Source: Oceanospirillales bacterium (GTDB lineage: Bacteria > Pseudomonadota > Gammaproteobacteria > Pseudomonadales > Balneatricaceae). Taken from it: a DNA stretch of 64,000 nucleotides. A program made the translations under genes and the position numbers. Shown piece after piece: positions 38,443 through 47,693 of the stretch. The stretch spans positions 62,001 through 126,000 of the forward strand of contig JAAEYW010000008.1 of assembly GCA_018223185.1 (NCBI GenBank). Reading direction: 5' to 3'. The notes under the pieces were generated by a model. The model was not told where the DNA came from and did not search any database. It worked only from the letters and a program-made list of their open reading frames with translations. The first letter of the stretch is position 1, and each line of letters starts with the position of its first letter.

Positions 38443-39543
38443 ATGAGAAGACCCGTACGGATTGCTGTAACTGGTGCTGCAGGCGCGATCAGTTATAACC
38501 TGTTATTTAAAATTGCTGCAGGGGAGATGATGGGGCGCGATCAGCCGGTTATTCTTCAGCTGATTGAGATTCCAGAAGCCATGGAAGCCCTTCGTGGTGT
38601 TGCCATGGAGTTGGAAGATTGTGCTTACCCTTTGTTGCATACGATTACTCTCCACGATAACGTCGAAGAAGGCTTTAGTAACTGTCACTATGCATTGCTG
38701 GTCGGTGCGCGTCCACGTGGGCCGGGTATGGAGCGGAGCGACCTGCTTGAAGTGAATGCTGAAATTTTTGCCCGTCAGGGTAAGGCGCTTAACGACTTTG
38801 CCAACCGCGATGTAAAAGTGCTGGTGACCGGCAACCCTGCAAATACTAATGCTCTGATTGCCAGTCGTAATGCACCGAACCTGAGCCCCTCTCAGTTTAC
38901 CTGTCTGACACGTCTGGATCATAACCGGGCTAAAGGTATGCTGGCGAGTCAGTGTGGCGTAACTGCCCGTGATATTCAGAATATCATTATCTGGGGCAAC
39001 CATTCTCCGACTCAGTATCCGGATCTTCATCATGCCACAGTGTTCGGTCAGCCAGCGATGGGACAGATTGATACTTCCTGGTATCGTAATGAATTTATTC
39101 CCCGGGTTCAGGAGCGTGGCAGCGAGATTATTAAAGCGCGAGGCTTATCCAGTGCTGCTTCTGCAGCCCAGGCGATTGTTGACCAGATGCATAACTGGAC
39201 TCAGGGTACTGATCCGGGCGAAGTTGTCAGTATGGGTATTCTGAGCGATGGCAGTTATGGCATTGAGAAAGGGGTTTTCTTCTCCTTCCCGGTACGTTGT
39301 AACTATGGTCGTTATCAGATTGTGCATGGTTTGGAGATTAGCGATTTCAGTCGCAAGAAGCTCACGGCTACAGAGCTTGAACTGCTTGAGGAAAAGGCAG
39401 TAGTCGATCACCTGTTGCCAAAAGAAACTGAGGAGTCTCACATGAATCTGACTATCTGTCTGAAGTCAGGAGTGACTCTCTATGCCGATGGTACAGGACC
39501 AAGCCAGGAAAGTAAGTTCCTTAATAACAACCGGGTGCTCTGA
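38443..39543 (+). CDS. mdh: Malate dehydrogenase (NAD, Mdh type) with C-terminal extension
   Basis: 366 residues against about 327 for this family. NAD site [13 protein letters not shown], substrate-binding loop [24 protein letters not shown] and catalytic His in [11 protein letters not shown] are intact, and the normal core ends near [11 protein letters not shown] further 40 residues or so ([16 protein letters not shown]...) follow without a stop and have no function I recognise. Converts malate and oxaloacetate in the TCA cycle. Single-gene unit with a terminator. Confidence 0.9.
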   Translation: MRRPVRIAVTGAAGAISYNLLFKIAAGEMMGRDQPVILQLIEIPEAMEALRGVAMELEDCAYPLLHTITLHDNVEEGFSNCHYALLVGARPRGPGMERSDLLEVNAEIFARQGKALNDFANRDVKVLVTGNPANTNALIASRNAPNLSPSQFTCLTRLDHNRAKGMLASQCGVTARDIQNIIIWGNHSPTQYPDLHHATVFGQPAMGQIDTSWYRNEFIPRVQERGSEIIKARGLSSAASAAQAIVDQMHNWTQGTDPGEVVSMGILSDGSYGIEKGVFFSFPVRCNYGRYQIVHGLEISDFSRKKLTATELELLEEKAVVDHLLPKETEESHMNLTICLKSGVTLYADGTGPSQESKFLNNNRVL

Positions 39544-39570
39544 TACCTGGTTTTTCTGACACACTCAATA

Positions 39571-39607
39571 AAGCCCTGCCTGAATCATTTCGGCGGGGTT
39601 TTTTTTT
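39571..39607 (+). terminator. mdh terminator
   Basis: Stem AAGCCCTGCC / GGCGGGGTT (with G-T pairs) followed by nine T. Confidence 0.82.
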
Positions 39608-39622
39608 GATGGATTGATACCG

Positions 39623-40027
39623 ATGGTAGAGATAATCAGCATAGAAACCCGGGGGCAGGGGTTATATGAATTTACCGATCAGATCAGGCATTTACTCAAT
39701 AGAAGTCTGGTGCAAGAGGGCCTCTGCAGCCTTCTGATTCAGCATACCAGCGCCAGTCTGACCATTCAGGAAAATGCAGACCCCAGCGCTCAGCATGATC
39801 TGGAAAACTGGCTGAACCGTCTGGTGCCTGAGGGTGACCCGCTTTATACCCATGTGTTCGAAGGCCGGGATGATATGCCGGCACATATCAAAGCAGCCCT
39901 GACGGCAACCACGCTATCGATTCCGGTAAAGGCTGGGCAATTGATGCTGGGAGCCTGGCAGGGTGTTTATTGCTGGGAGCATCGCCACGGTCACCAGGTA
40001 AGATCAGTTGCCGTGCATATCGGCTGA
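39623..40027 (+). CDS. YjbQ/UPF0047 family protein
   Basis: 134 residues from ATG 39623. Conserved SLTIQENADPS and GAWQGVYCWEHRHGHQVRSVAVHIG define the family, a trimer with a metal-binding His cluster; some members have weak thiamine-phosphate synthase activity, but the true role is open. Stands alone between mdh and nhaC. Confidence 0.88.
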   Translation: MVEIISIETRGQGLYEFTDQIRHLLNRSLVQEGLCSLLIQHTSASLTIQENADPSAQHDLENWLNRLVPEGDPLYTHVFEGRDDMPAHIKAALTATTLSIPVKAGQLMLGAWQGVYCWEHRHGHQVRSVAVHIG

Positions 40028-40347
40028 GTCAGACGTTAAACCTGCACACCGGCTCTGAATTGACTGACCGTTCATGACAGAGCCTGCTCTTTTCTCGATA
40101 TTCAAAAAACTCTTTTGGCTATGATTAGTCTCAATCACTCTATAAAAGCGCATATATAGCCATTTATATGACTAAATATAGGTTTTTAGAGCCATCCTCC
40201 AGGCTAATTGTCTAATAATTAACCTGTTGGACTAACAAAAATAATATTCAGATTTGATCAACAGGAATACCTCATAAACAACAGTCTAAAAGACCTTTAG
40301 TCTGATGGGTGGAATGTTGTGATATCTGTCAGAAGAGAGGTACATTT
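40028..40347. other. AT-rich region upstream of nhaC
   Basis: 320 bp, clearly richer in A and T than its surroundings, with no gene. It probably contains the nhaC promoter and leader. I looked for lysine-riboswitch core motifs, known before some nhaC genes, and did not find them. Confidence 0.4.
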
Positions 40348-41860
40348 ATGAATGACCGTTCACACATTTCTGACGTGAAAAAGCCAGGGCTGGCATTAGC
40401 TCTGATTCCCGTAGTTCTCACCCTGCTTGTTCTGGGTGTGCAGCTGTTCTATTTTGGTGATTTTACCCCGCACATTCCGCTTGCAATCGGTTTAGCGATA
40501 ACCGGTTTAGTTGGCATCAGGCTGGGCCTTAAATGGAAAGATATAGAAGAGGGTGTTTTCCATGTAATTCATGTTTCACTGCCGTCAGTTTCTGTTCTGA
40601 TCTGCGTAGGCATGATTATTGGTGTATGGATCGCCAGTGGTACGGTGCCAACGCTGATCTATTATGGCCTGACGTTATTGTCTCCACAGATATTCCTGGC
40701 GGCTGCTATGGTGCTTTGCTCGGTTGTATCTGTGTCTCTTGGTACGTCCTGGGGAACCGTAGGAACAGTGGGTCTTGCACTGATGGGGATAGGGGCAGGT
40801 TTTGATATTCCGGTATACTGGACCGCTGGTGCAGTGGTGTCCGGTGCCTTTTTTGGTGATAAAGTTTCGCCTCTGTCAGATACAACCAATCTTGCTCCGG
40901 CGGTTACCGGTACCGATGTGTTTTCGCATATCAAAAACATGATGCCGACTACAATACCCGCTATGCTGATCGCGTTTACCATCTATCTGGTGGCGGGATT
41001 TACTCTGATTGATGGAGAGGGGGGCTTCATTTGAGAAGATTACTGCGATTACTACGGCTCTTGAGTCGAACTTCACTATCTCAGCATGGCTTCTGTTGCC
41101 CGCGCTGTTGGTCATTGTGCTTGCTGTAAAGCGTATGCCGCCCATTCCATCGCTGTTTGCCGGGGTGCTGGCGGGTGCGGTTGCTGCGATGATAACCCAG
41201 GGGGCAGGTATCCATCAGTTGCTCACCTTTGCGAATAGTGGTTATTCCATTGATACTGGTATCAGCACTATCGACAGTCTGTTGAATCGCGGTGGTATAC
41301 AGTCAATGATGTGGACCATCTCTCTGGTGCTTATTGCACTGGGCTTTGGTGGTGCTCTGGAGAAGACCGGTTGTCTGGAAGCCATTATTGCATCCATTAT
41401 GACCCGGATTAAAGGGTTTAAAGGTGTACAGACAGCGGCAGTTTGTACCTCTATTTCGACCAATCTTGTTGCCGGCGATCCCTATTTATCAATCGCTTTG
41501 CCGGGTCGTATGTACGCGCCTATCTATCGGGGCATGGGGTATTCTACGCTAAACCTTTCCCGGGCGATTGAAGAGGGCGGCACGCTTATTTCGCCGCTGA
41601 TCCCCTGGAATGCCGGCGGTGCATTTGTCATCAGCGCGCTGGGGCTGGGTATTGCGGACGGCAATATAGAAAATCTGCTGTATATTCCGTTGGCATTTGC
41701 CTGTTGGATATCACCTGTTATCGGGCTGATCTATGCCCAGACAGGGCTGTTCTCACCTAAAGCGACAGATGAAGAACGTCGTATGTGGGAGCATCAGGGA
41801 GAGATTATTGCGACTGAAACGGTAGAGGATAGCTTTGCTAAGAAGGAAGTAACAGTGTAA
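40348..41860 (+). pseudogene. nhaC: Na+/H+ antiporter NhaC-family gene, broken by a frameshift in a G6 run
   Basis: Two overlapping ORFs together form one NhaC-type membrane protein. The first (ATG 40348, AGAGAGG site) gives 228 residues up to TGA 41032-41034; the second runs in another frame from 41009 to 41860. The frames join at GAGAGGGGGGCTTC (G6 at 41019-41024): removing one G reads IDGEGASFEKITAI and gives about 503 residues. Motifs on both sides (SLGTSWGTVGTVG, DTTNLAP; NLVAGDPYLSIALPGR, GGTLISPLIPWN) are intact, so the break is recent, phase-variable or a sequencing error. Confidence 0.85.
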
Positions 41861-41883
41861 TTCTGAGAAAAGCAGCAGCTGTT

Positions 41884-41910
41884 AAACCCCGGCATTGTCC
41901 AGGGTTTTTT
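41884..41910 (+). terminator. nhaC terminator
   Basis: Stem AAACCC / GGGTTT across a 12-nt loop, with six T. Confidence 0.7.
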
Positions 41911-41981
41911 ATTGCATATATTTTGACGAGGATCGTATGGCAGGCCCGAGGCGCAGCCTCCTGAGCGGGAGGCGGGCTCTG

Positions 41982-42536
41982 TTATTGTTCCTGCTCGGGT
42001 TGTACTGCTTTGAAACCCGCCAGCATCCGGTCCAGATCCAGCAGAATGATAAGCTGATCATCCCGGTAACAAACGCCCTGAACAAACTGACGCTGGGAGT
42101 CTTCACGCATTACCCCGGGGGCGCGCTCTGTTTCGCTTTCCGGCAAATTGAGAACTTCATCCACTCCGTCAACCAGAATTCCCAGAACCTCCTGTCCATC
42201 AAACTCAACAACCACTATGCGGGTGTTGTGATCGATCTCTTTATCTTCCAGTTTAAATAGTGTCCGGGAATTAATTACAGTAACGACACTGCCACGGAGG
42301 TTAATGATGCCGAGAATACCCTCCGGGGCACCCGGAACAGGCGTTATATCAGTAAAACGCAGCACCTCTTTGACTTGCATAACATCAATGGCATATAGCT
42401 CATCAGCAATCGAAAAGGTTGCCCACTTACGATAAGCCTCCTGAGATTCGCCATTTTTTTTATGCTGTTGCTGAACCTCAGTGCTAAGTTCTGACTGGAT
42501 CTGCTGTAGTTGTGTAGCTGCGTCTTCAAGACCCAT
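41982..42536 (-). CDS. CheW-like chemotaxis coupling protein
   Basis: 184 residues. A Gln-rich, probably coiled N-terminal extension of about 38 residues precedes a standard CheW domain (WATFSIADELYAIDVMQVKEVLR, GIINLRGSVVTVINSRTLF, LGILVDGVDEVL). CheW links receptors to the CheA kinase at the membrane. There are no other chemotaxis genes nearby, so it may be an orphan coupling protein. ATG 42536 follows AGAGAG. Confidence 0.88.
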   Translation of the reverse strand: MGLEDAATQLQQIQSELSTEVQQQHKKNGESQEAYRKWATFSIADELYAIDVMQVKEVLRFTDITPVPGAPEGILGIINLRGSVVTVINSRTLFKLEDKEIDHNTRIVVVEFDGQEVLGILVDGVDEVLNLPESETERAPGVMREDSQRQFVQGVCYRDDQLIILLDLDRMLAGFKAVQPEQEQ

Positions 42537-42547
42537 AGGTTACTCTC

Positions 42548-43324
42548 TTATGCTATCTGTTTCAGCCAGCAAAGGCTTTGGGCTGTGCTGACAGAGGGAT
42601 TATATTCCAGGCTTGTTATACCTGAGTATCCCATATCATCCAGAGCTTTAAAAATATTGATGAAGTTTAGTTCACCAGTTTGTGGTTCATGTCTTCCCGG
42701 AACATCTGCAAACTGTATATGGCCAATTTTATCCAGGTTATTTCGCAAGGTCTGAATCAGATTGCCCTCCATAATCTGCATATGATAGATATCATATTGC
42801 AATTTGATATTGGTATGACCAGCGGCTCGAAACAGCTCAAACGCCTGGCGGCTGTTGTTGAGAAAGAAACCCGGAATATCCTGCGTGTTGATTGCTTCAG
42901 CAAGCAGCTGAATATCCTCTTTAGCACAGGCTTCAGCACAGAATTTCAGGTTATCGATAAAGGTTTGTTTAACTAGATTTTCATCATAACCAGCAGGAGA
43001 TATGCCTGATAACACATTGATATTATTGCAGTTAAGCTGTTTTGCATAATCGATGGCCAGACTGATTCCCTGACGGCACTCAGCAACCTTGCCAGGATGA
43101 CAGGCGATACCCCTGTCACCGGCAAGCCAGTCGCCAGCCGGGGCATTTAAGAGCACCAGTTGCTGTTTATTTTGTCGCAGCAGGTCGAGAATCTGAGCGG
43201 CAGGCAGTTCATAAGGAAACTGAATTTCGACCTTGCTGAATCCATGTTCTGCTGCTGCGGAAAATCGTTCTGCCAAAGGTACCTCTGTGAATAGCATACT
43301 CAGGTTTACAGCAAAATCTGGCAT
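42548..43324 (-). CDS. hyi: Hydroxypyruvate isomerase
   Basis: 258-residue TIM-barrel protein of the xylose-isomerase-like group. KVEIQFPYELPA at the start, EAINTQDIPGFFL (catalytic Glu), QYDIYHMQIMEGNL (metal-binding Asp/His), HIQFADVPGRHEPQTGE and SLEYNP (second catalytic Glu) match Hyi. It interconverts hydroxypyruvate and tartronate semialdehyde. Adjacent to a tartronate-semialdehyde-reductase-like gene upstream; ribosome site GGGAGAT. Confidence 0.9.
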   Translation of the reverse strand: MPDFAVNLSMLFTEVPLAERFSAAAEHGFSKVEIQFPYELPAAQILDLLRQNKQQLVLLNAPAGDWLAGDRGIACHPGKVAECRQGISLAIDYAKQLNCNNINVLSGISPAGYDENLVKQTFIDNLKFCAEACAKEDIQLLAEAINTQDIPGFFLNNSRQAFELFRAAGHTNIKLQYDIYHMQIMEGNLIQTLRNNLDKIGHIQFADVPGRHEPQTGELNFINIFKALDDMGYSGITSLEYNPSVSTAQSLCWLKQIA

Positions 43325-43351
43325 GACTTATCTCCCGGCTAATGATCTGGT

Positions 43352-44272
43352 TTATGGATGGTCTGGCTGATTGTAGGGTGAGGTGGTGGGTTTATCATTC
43401 AGTGTCCGGTTATCGTTGAGCATTTCAAGTTGCAGCAGCAAGCCGCTGTGATCAACCTCTTCATACCCTTTGTCTACCAGTTCCTGATACTGATCGAAGG
43501 TTTGTTGTACCAGTGGCAAAGTCAGGTCCTCAGACTGTGCAGTATCCAGAATCGTACGCAGGTCTTTAAGCTGAACACGCGATGTCGCACCTGGATTAAA
43601 TTCCCGGTCTATCATGCGCTGTCCATGCAGCTCCAGAATCCTGCTGCTGGCAAATCCGCCCAGCAGGGCCTCGCGGACTGCCGCCGGGTCGGCGCCGCCT
43701 TCTGCTGCAAGCAATAGTGCTTCTGCTACCGCTCCGATAGTGATTCCAACAATCGCCTGGTTGGCACATTTCGCCAGCTGCCCCGAGCCCGCAGGACCGA
43801 TATAGGTCGCTTTACCGAGAGCGCTAAATATCGTCTGACAGTTTTCGAAAACCGCTTTTTCGCCCCCCGCCATTATAGAAAGGGAGGCTTGTTGTGCGCC
43901 TACAGTGCCTCCAGACACCGGAGCATCCAGATAGTTAACGCCGATATCTTTGAAGCGGGCGAAATGTTGTTTGGCCAGTTGCGGGGGCACAGAGCTCATA
44001 TCGATCACCGTGCAGCCCTGTTTAAAGCTGGCGGGAAGCTCTTTGTTAAACAGCACCTGATCAACGATCGGGCCGTTTTCCAGCATGGTAATTATGATAT
44101 CTGCATCAGCTATTGCCTGTGCCGGTGTCTCAGCAACATCAGCGCCATGCCTGATAAGGGCTTCGGCTTTGCTTCGGGTGCGGTTCCAGAGGGTCAGCTG
44201 AAAGCCCGCCTGAAGTAGATTTACAGCCATCGGCTGCCCCATCAGGCCGATTCCGAGAAAAGCTATTCTCAT
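43352..44272 (-). CDS. glxR: Tartronate semialdehyde reductase-type dehydrogenase
   Basis: 306 residues of the beta-hydroxyacid dehydrogenase family: LGIGLMGQPMAVNLL (NAD(P) site), DAPVSGGTVGAQ (substrate loop) and GSGQLAKCANQ with the catalytic Lys. The pairing with hyi points to 2-hydroxy-3-oxopropionate reductase. The glyoxylate carboligase expected in this route is not in the window. An AGGGAG site lies upstream. A family sister lies at 50589. Confidence 0.85.
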   Translation of the reverse strand: MRIAFLGIGLMGQPMAVNLLQAGFQLTLWNRTRSKAEALIRHGADVAETPAQAIADADIIITMLENGPIVDQVLFNKELPASFKQGCTVIDMSSVPPQLAKQHFARFKDIGVNYLDAPVSGGTVGAQQASLSIMAGGEKAVFENCQTIFSALGKATYIGPAGSGQLAKCANQAIVGITIGAVAEALLLAAEGGADPAAVREALLGGFASSRILELHGQRMIDREFNPGATSRVQLKDLRTILDTAQSEDLTLPLVQQTFDQYQELVDKGYEEVDHSGLLLQLEMLNDNRTLNDKPTTSPYNQPDHP

Positions 44273-44285
44273 CGAAAAGACTCCC

Positions 44286-44621
44286 TTATAAGCAGTTTGT
44301 TGGTTTTGGCAGGCCTGCTATTTTACTGGCAAGCTTCGCCGGGCTACCTGGAAAAAGGGACATCAGATAGATGCTTTTGCCTTTATCTGAACCGAGTTCT
44401 GAGGTAATCGCTTTTATCAGAGGGCGCATTGCCGGGGACATCTCATAGGTCTGATAAAAATTACGCAAGAGTTGCAGAATTTCCCAATGCGCTTCAGTCA
44501 GCTCAATCCGTTCCTGTTGCGCCAGCTGTTCAGCAACCGGGCGACTCCAGTCTTCCAGGTTGCGCAGATAACCTTCGTTATCGACGGGTATTATCTGTCC
44601 GTTTACATGTAAATTTTCCAT
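44286..44621 (-). CDS. tusE: Sulfur relay protein TusE (DsrC family)
   Basis: 111 residues. DEGYL-type start (NEGYLRNLEDWSRPVAEQLA), LTEAHWEILQLLRNFY, and the conserved penultimate Cys (PTNCL) that carries the sulfur. TusE takes persulfide from TusBCD and hands it to MnmA for 2-thiouridine in tRNA. Last gene of tusDCBE on minus, 1 bp after tusB. Confidence 0.93.
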   Translation of the reverse strand: MENLHVNGQIIPVDNEGYLRNLEDWSRPVAEQLAQQERIELTEAHWEILQLLRNFYQTYEMSPAMRPLIKAITSELGSDKGKSIYLMSLFPGSPAKLASKIAGLPKPTNCL

Positions 44622-44622
44622 A

Positions 44623-44916
44623 CTAGAACCAGCTCACCACTTTGCTGTAGCGACAACTCAACTCGACAAATTCGTCATAGTCGATGTGGCGAAACTCCTG
44701 ATTGAGGTCTTTCAGGCCGCGGGCCTGGACATCATTCTCCAACAGATAGCATTGCACAGATCCTGGCAGGCGGGTAAACAACTCTGCATAGCCGGGCATT
44801 GCGGCGTACACCCCATTTTCAATGAGTAACAGGGCATCACCTTCGCTCACGGCTGACAGGCTACTGCTCAGTGCGCTGCTTTCCGATGGCGTTTTGTTAA
44901 TCAGATGAAGTGTCAT
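44623..44916 (-). CDS. tusB: Sulfur relay protein TusB
   Basis: 97 residues from ATG 44916 (MTLHLINKTPSE); the track start 42 codons upstream is an extension into tusC. DALLLIENGVYAA is the DsrH/TusB signature. Part of the cytoplasmic TusBCD complex. Adjacent to tusC (2-bp gap). Confidence 0.9.
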   Translation of the reverse strand: MTLHLINKTPSESSALSSSLSAVSEGDALLLIENGVYAAMPGYAELFTRLPGSVQCYLLENDVQARGLKDLNQEFRHIDYDEFVELSCRYSKVVSWF

Positions 44917-44918
44917 AA

Positions 44919-45287
44919 TCAGAAACTCAAAACCTGATCCTGTTGTTTGATCAGTGCGGCAATACCGCGCTGATCCAGCAGGGTAATATTTAATTTGATG
45001 TCGGCTGGGCGGACACCCCGTTGTTCCAGAGCCTGGCTGCAAACATATAGCTGATCAATATCATACATCTCCAGCATCGCCAGATTTGCAGAAAGATTTT
45101 TCTGACCAATTGCTGCGGCGTTATGTTCCGGCAGTAGCTGTAACACTCCATCCTCTATGAATAGCAGGCTCAGGGGTTGCTCAAAGACAGAGATGGTAAG
45201 TGCTACATCCAGTGCATCGCGGGCGGCGCTGCTGCCGTAAGGGGCTTTACGATTGATAATCAGGAATGACTTTTTATTATCGCTCAT
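44919..45287 (-). CDS. tusC: Sulfur relay protein TusC
   Basis: 122 residues. KAPYGSSAARDALDVALT and LSLLFIEDGVLQLL are the DsrF/TusC features. It forms the TusBCD heterohexamer. Two bp after tusD. Confidence 0.93.
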   Translation of the reverse strand: MSDNKKSFLIINRKAPYGSSAARDALDVALTISVFEQPLSLLFIEDGVLQLLPEHNAAAIGQKNLSANLAMLEMYDIDQLYVCSQALEQRGVRPADIKLNITLLDQRGIAALIKQQDQVLSF

Positions 45288-45289
45288 TA

Positions 45290-45682
45290 TCAGGCTCCAA
45301 ACGTCACAACGCGGTCAGACAGGATGCCGGCTTCGACCAGCTGCCCCAGTCCGGAGAGGTTAAAATTGGGACTCAGGTTATGGCCCTTTTTTTCATAACG
45401 ACGGGCTTCATTTTCATCCAGTACACCTCGCCTGACAGCGGCCGCGATGCAGACAACCAGATCGAGTTCATGCTCACGGGCAAGCTCGGCCCATTCAGCC
45501 GGAATGTTGGTTTCATCCTGAGGCGGGGCAGCCAGAGCTGAGCCACTATGGACACCATCGGCGTAAAAAAACACCCGATGAATGCTGTGGCCGAGTTTCA
45601 GTGCGCTTCTGCTGAACTGTAATGCGCTGGCTGATGCCTGGGAGCTGTAAGGGGCTCCGGTTATAACAATTGAAAAAATCAT
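45290..45682 (-). CDS. tusD: Sulfur relay protein TusD
   Basis: 130 residues. FSIVITGAPYSSQASASAL start, FFYADGVHSG, and the sulfur-accepting Cys in LDLVVCIAAAVRRGV. It accepts persulfide from TusA. First gene of tusDCBE, following yccA as in pseudomonads. Confidence 0.94.
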   Translation of the reverse strand: MIFSIVITGAPYSSQASASALQFSRSALKLGHSIHRVFFYADGVHSGSALAAPPQDETNIPAEWAELAREHELDLVVCIAAAVRRGVLDENEARRYEKKGHNLSPNFNLSGLGQLVEAGILSDRVVTFGA

Positions 45683-45707
45683 AATGTATTGATTTCTGTA
45701 AACTAAA

Positions 45708-45742
45708 AAAGCCCTGCAATCTTATCAGGATTGCAGGGCTTT
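45708..45742 (-). terminator. yccA terminator ahead of tusD
   Basis: Stem AAAGCCCTGCAATC / GATTGCAGGGCTTT with a 7-nt loop; on the minus strand it is followed by TTTTTTAG. It separates yccA from tusDCBE. Confidence 0.88.
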
Positions 45743-45781
45743 GTGTGTTGTTTTCAGCAGGTGAAAACTAAACTCAAATGT

Positions 45782-46462
45782 TTAGTCGTCGTTCATGAAA
45801 CCGATAAGGCTGAGCAGATGAACAAACAGGTTAAAGATGCTTGTGTACAAGCTGACTGTTGCCATGATGTAGTTGGTATATGTGCCGTTCACAATGTTGC
45901 TGGTGTCATAAACGATGAAACCGGACATCAGCAGCACGACTGCCGCAGAAAAGGCCAGATGCAGTGCCGGAATATGAACTCCGAAGAATGGCAGGGCGAT
46001 CAGTACCACCATGGATACCAGCAAGACCATTAAGCCGGCAGCCAGGAAACCACCCATAAAGCTGAAGTCTTTTTTACTGGTCAGTACGTATGCAGACAGA
46101 CCCAGGAAGGTTGCAGCGGTCATACCCATGGCCGTCATAACGATCTGACCACCATTATTCATAGCAAGATAGGTATTGAGAATCGGACCCAGAGCAAAGC
46201 CGAACAGGCCGGTAAACGCAAAAACCAGGGGTAATGCAGCCGCGCTATTTTGTTTCTTGGATATAACAAAGGTTAAAACCATGCCGGCGATCAGCGCTCC
46301 TATAGATAAGATTACCGGAGGATTGATGACCATAGAGATGCCTGCGGTCATTGCGCTGAATACCAGAGTCATGGCGAGCAGCATGTAGGTGTTTCTTATC
46401 ACCTTGTTGGTTGCCAGAACTGACGGTTCTGAACGGACGGTCATTGTATCGATATTACGCAT
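45782..46462 (-). CDS. yccA: BAX-inhibitor-1 family membrane protein YccA
   Basis: 226 residues, about seven membrane segments, ending in IVNGTYTNYIMATVSLYTSIFNLFVHLLSL with the DTSNIV loop of the family. In E. coli YccA is a substrate and modulator of the FtsH protease; BI-1 members can be Ca2+ leak channels. It sits upstream of tus genes, as in relatives. The ATG has an AGAGGG site. An AT-rich promoter-like segment (TTGATA, then TATATA) is on the minus strand about 60 bp upstream. Confidence 0.92.
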   Translation of the reverse strand: MRNIDTMTVRSEPSVLATNKVIRNTYMLLAMTLVFSAMTAGISMVINPPVILSIGALIAGMVLTFVISKKQNSAAALPLVFAFTGLFGFALGPILNTYLAMNNGGQIVMTAMGMTAATFLGLSAYVLTSKKDFSFMGGFLAAGLMVLLVSMVVLIALPFFGVHIPALHLAFSAAVVLLMSGFIVYDTSNIVNGTYTNYIMATVSLYTSIFNLFVHLLSLIGFMNDD

Positions 46463-46677
46463 CTTATCCCTCTGAATATTAAGGCTTTAGGTGCCGTTTA
46501 AGTTATTCGGTTACCCTATATATATAGGTTTTTTTCAATATATCAAGCATACAGGTATTACGTGTTAATAAGTATGACTGGATCATCTTGTATAGGTTCA
46601 TATTATAGAGGTTCATAGGCAATCAGATGATTTATTGTTAAGCTGCGCGCCTTGAACAGAGCAGGTAAGTTATAACG

Positions 46678-47463
46678 ATGTACTCCATCCATATTGTTTT
46701 TGAAGATGAGCATTATTTCGCTATCGATAAACCGGCAGGGCTGCTGGTGCACCCCAGCCCAATCGAGCGTCGTGCGCCTAATGCAGTTGCGCTGATTCGC
46801 GAACAGATGGGAATTAAAGCGTATACCGTACACCGTCTTGACCGGCCTACCTCTGGTGTTCTCATTTTTGCTAAAACGTCTGAGGCTGCCAATAAGCTTA
46901 ATCTCTGTTTTGCTGAACGCCGGGTTCAGAAAACCTATCTGTGCGTGTGCCGTGGCTATACAGAAGAGCAGGGGGTAATCGATTATCCGCTGAAAGAGAT
47001 TATTGATAAGGTTGCCGATAAGATGGCCAACCCGAATAAACCGGCAAAGGACGCTGTGAGCCGATATCGCCGGCTGGCAACCGTTGAGTTGCCTATTCCT
47101 GTCAGCAAATACCCGGCCGCACGCTATTCTCTGGTTGAGGTGAAACCTGAAACCGGGCGTAAACACCAGATTCGTCGCCATCTGAAACACATCTTCCACC
47201 CCCTGGTGGGCGATACTCAGCACGGTGATGGTAAGCATAATACAATGTTCCGCAACACTTTCGGCCTGGACCGGTTACTGTTGATGGCAACCCGGCTTGA
47301 ATTTATTCATCCATTTACTCATCAGCCGATTGAGATCAACGCTCCGGTGTCACCCTGGGTCGACCAGCTCTTTACACAGTTTGGCTGGCAGGGGCTATAT
47401 CCGGCGCCGCAAATATCCAGCGCAGATGAGAGTTGTATCTCTCGTAGTGACAGCCCGCTTTAA
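46678..47463 (+). CDS. truC: tRNA pseudouridine-65 synthase TruC
   Basis: 261 residues of the RluA/TruC family. The catalytic Asp is in VHRLDRPTSGVLIF; GRKHQIRRHLKHIFHPLVGDTQHGDG follows, with the His typical of TruC. It modifies U65 of tRNA-Ile/Asp. The stop codon lies inside a small hairpin (CCCGC-TTTA-GCGGG) that may act in termination. Confidence 0.92.
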   Translation: MYSIHIVFEDEHYFAIDKPAGLLVHPSPIERRAPNAVALIREQMGIKAYTVHRLDRPTSGVLIFAKTSEAANKLNLCFAERRVQKTYLCVCRGYTEEQGVIDYPLKEIIDKVADKMANPNKPAKDAVSRYRRLATVELPIPVSKYPAARYSLVEVKPETGRKHQIRRHLKHIFHPLVGDTQHGDGKHNTMFRNTFGLDRLLLMATRLEFIHPFTHQPIEINAPVSPWVDQLFTQFGWQGLYPAPQISSADESCISRSDSPL

Positions 47464-47693
47464 GCGGGTATTTGCATTAGCAGGCGGTTTCAATGTGGGT
47501 GACGCTGACGGCAGATCTATACACAATTTATACGCTTAAAGCTGCCATCCTGCCCGGGTAGTGCATCACTCGAATAAAACTGATGGTTTTATTATCTTTT
47601 TCTGCTTTTAGGCTATTGTCCGCCAGTGTAATTTGCGTATCCTTAACCCTTAAAATTGATGCACTTTACACTACCCGTGATGGAATCACCTGA

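Noticed and set aside
40028-40347. Possible lysine riboswitch upstream of nhaC
   Set aside because: The AT-rich leader shows none of the conserved lysine-riboswitch core motifs.
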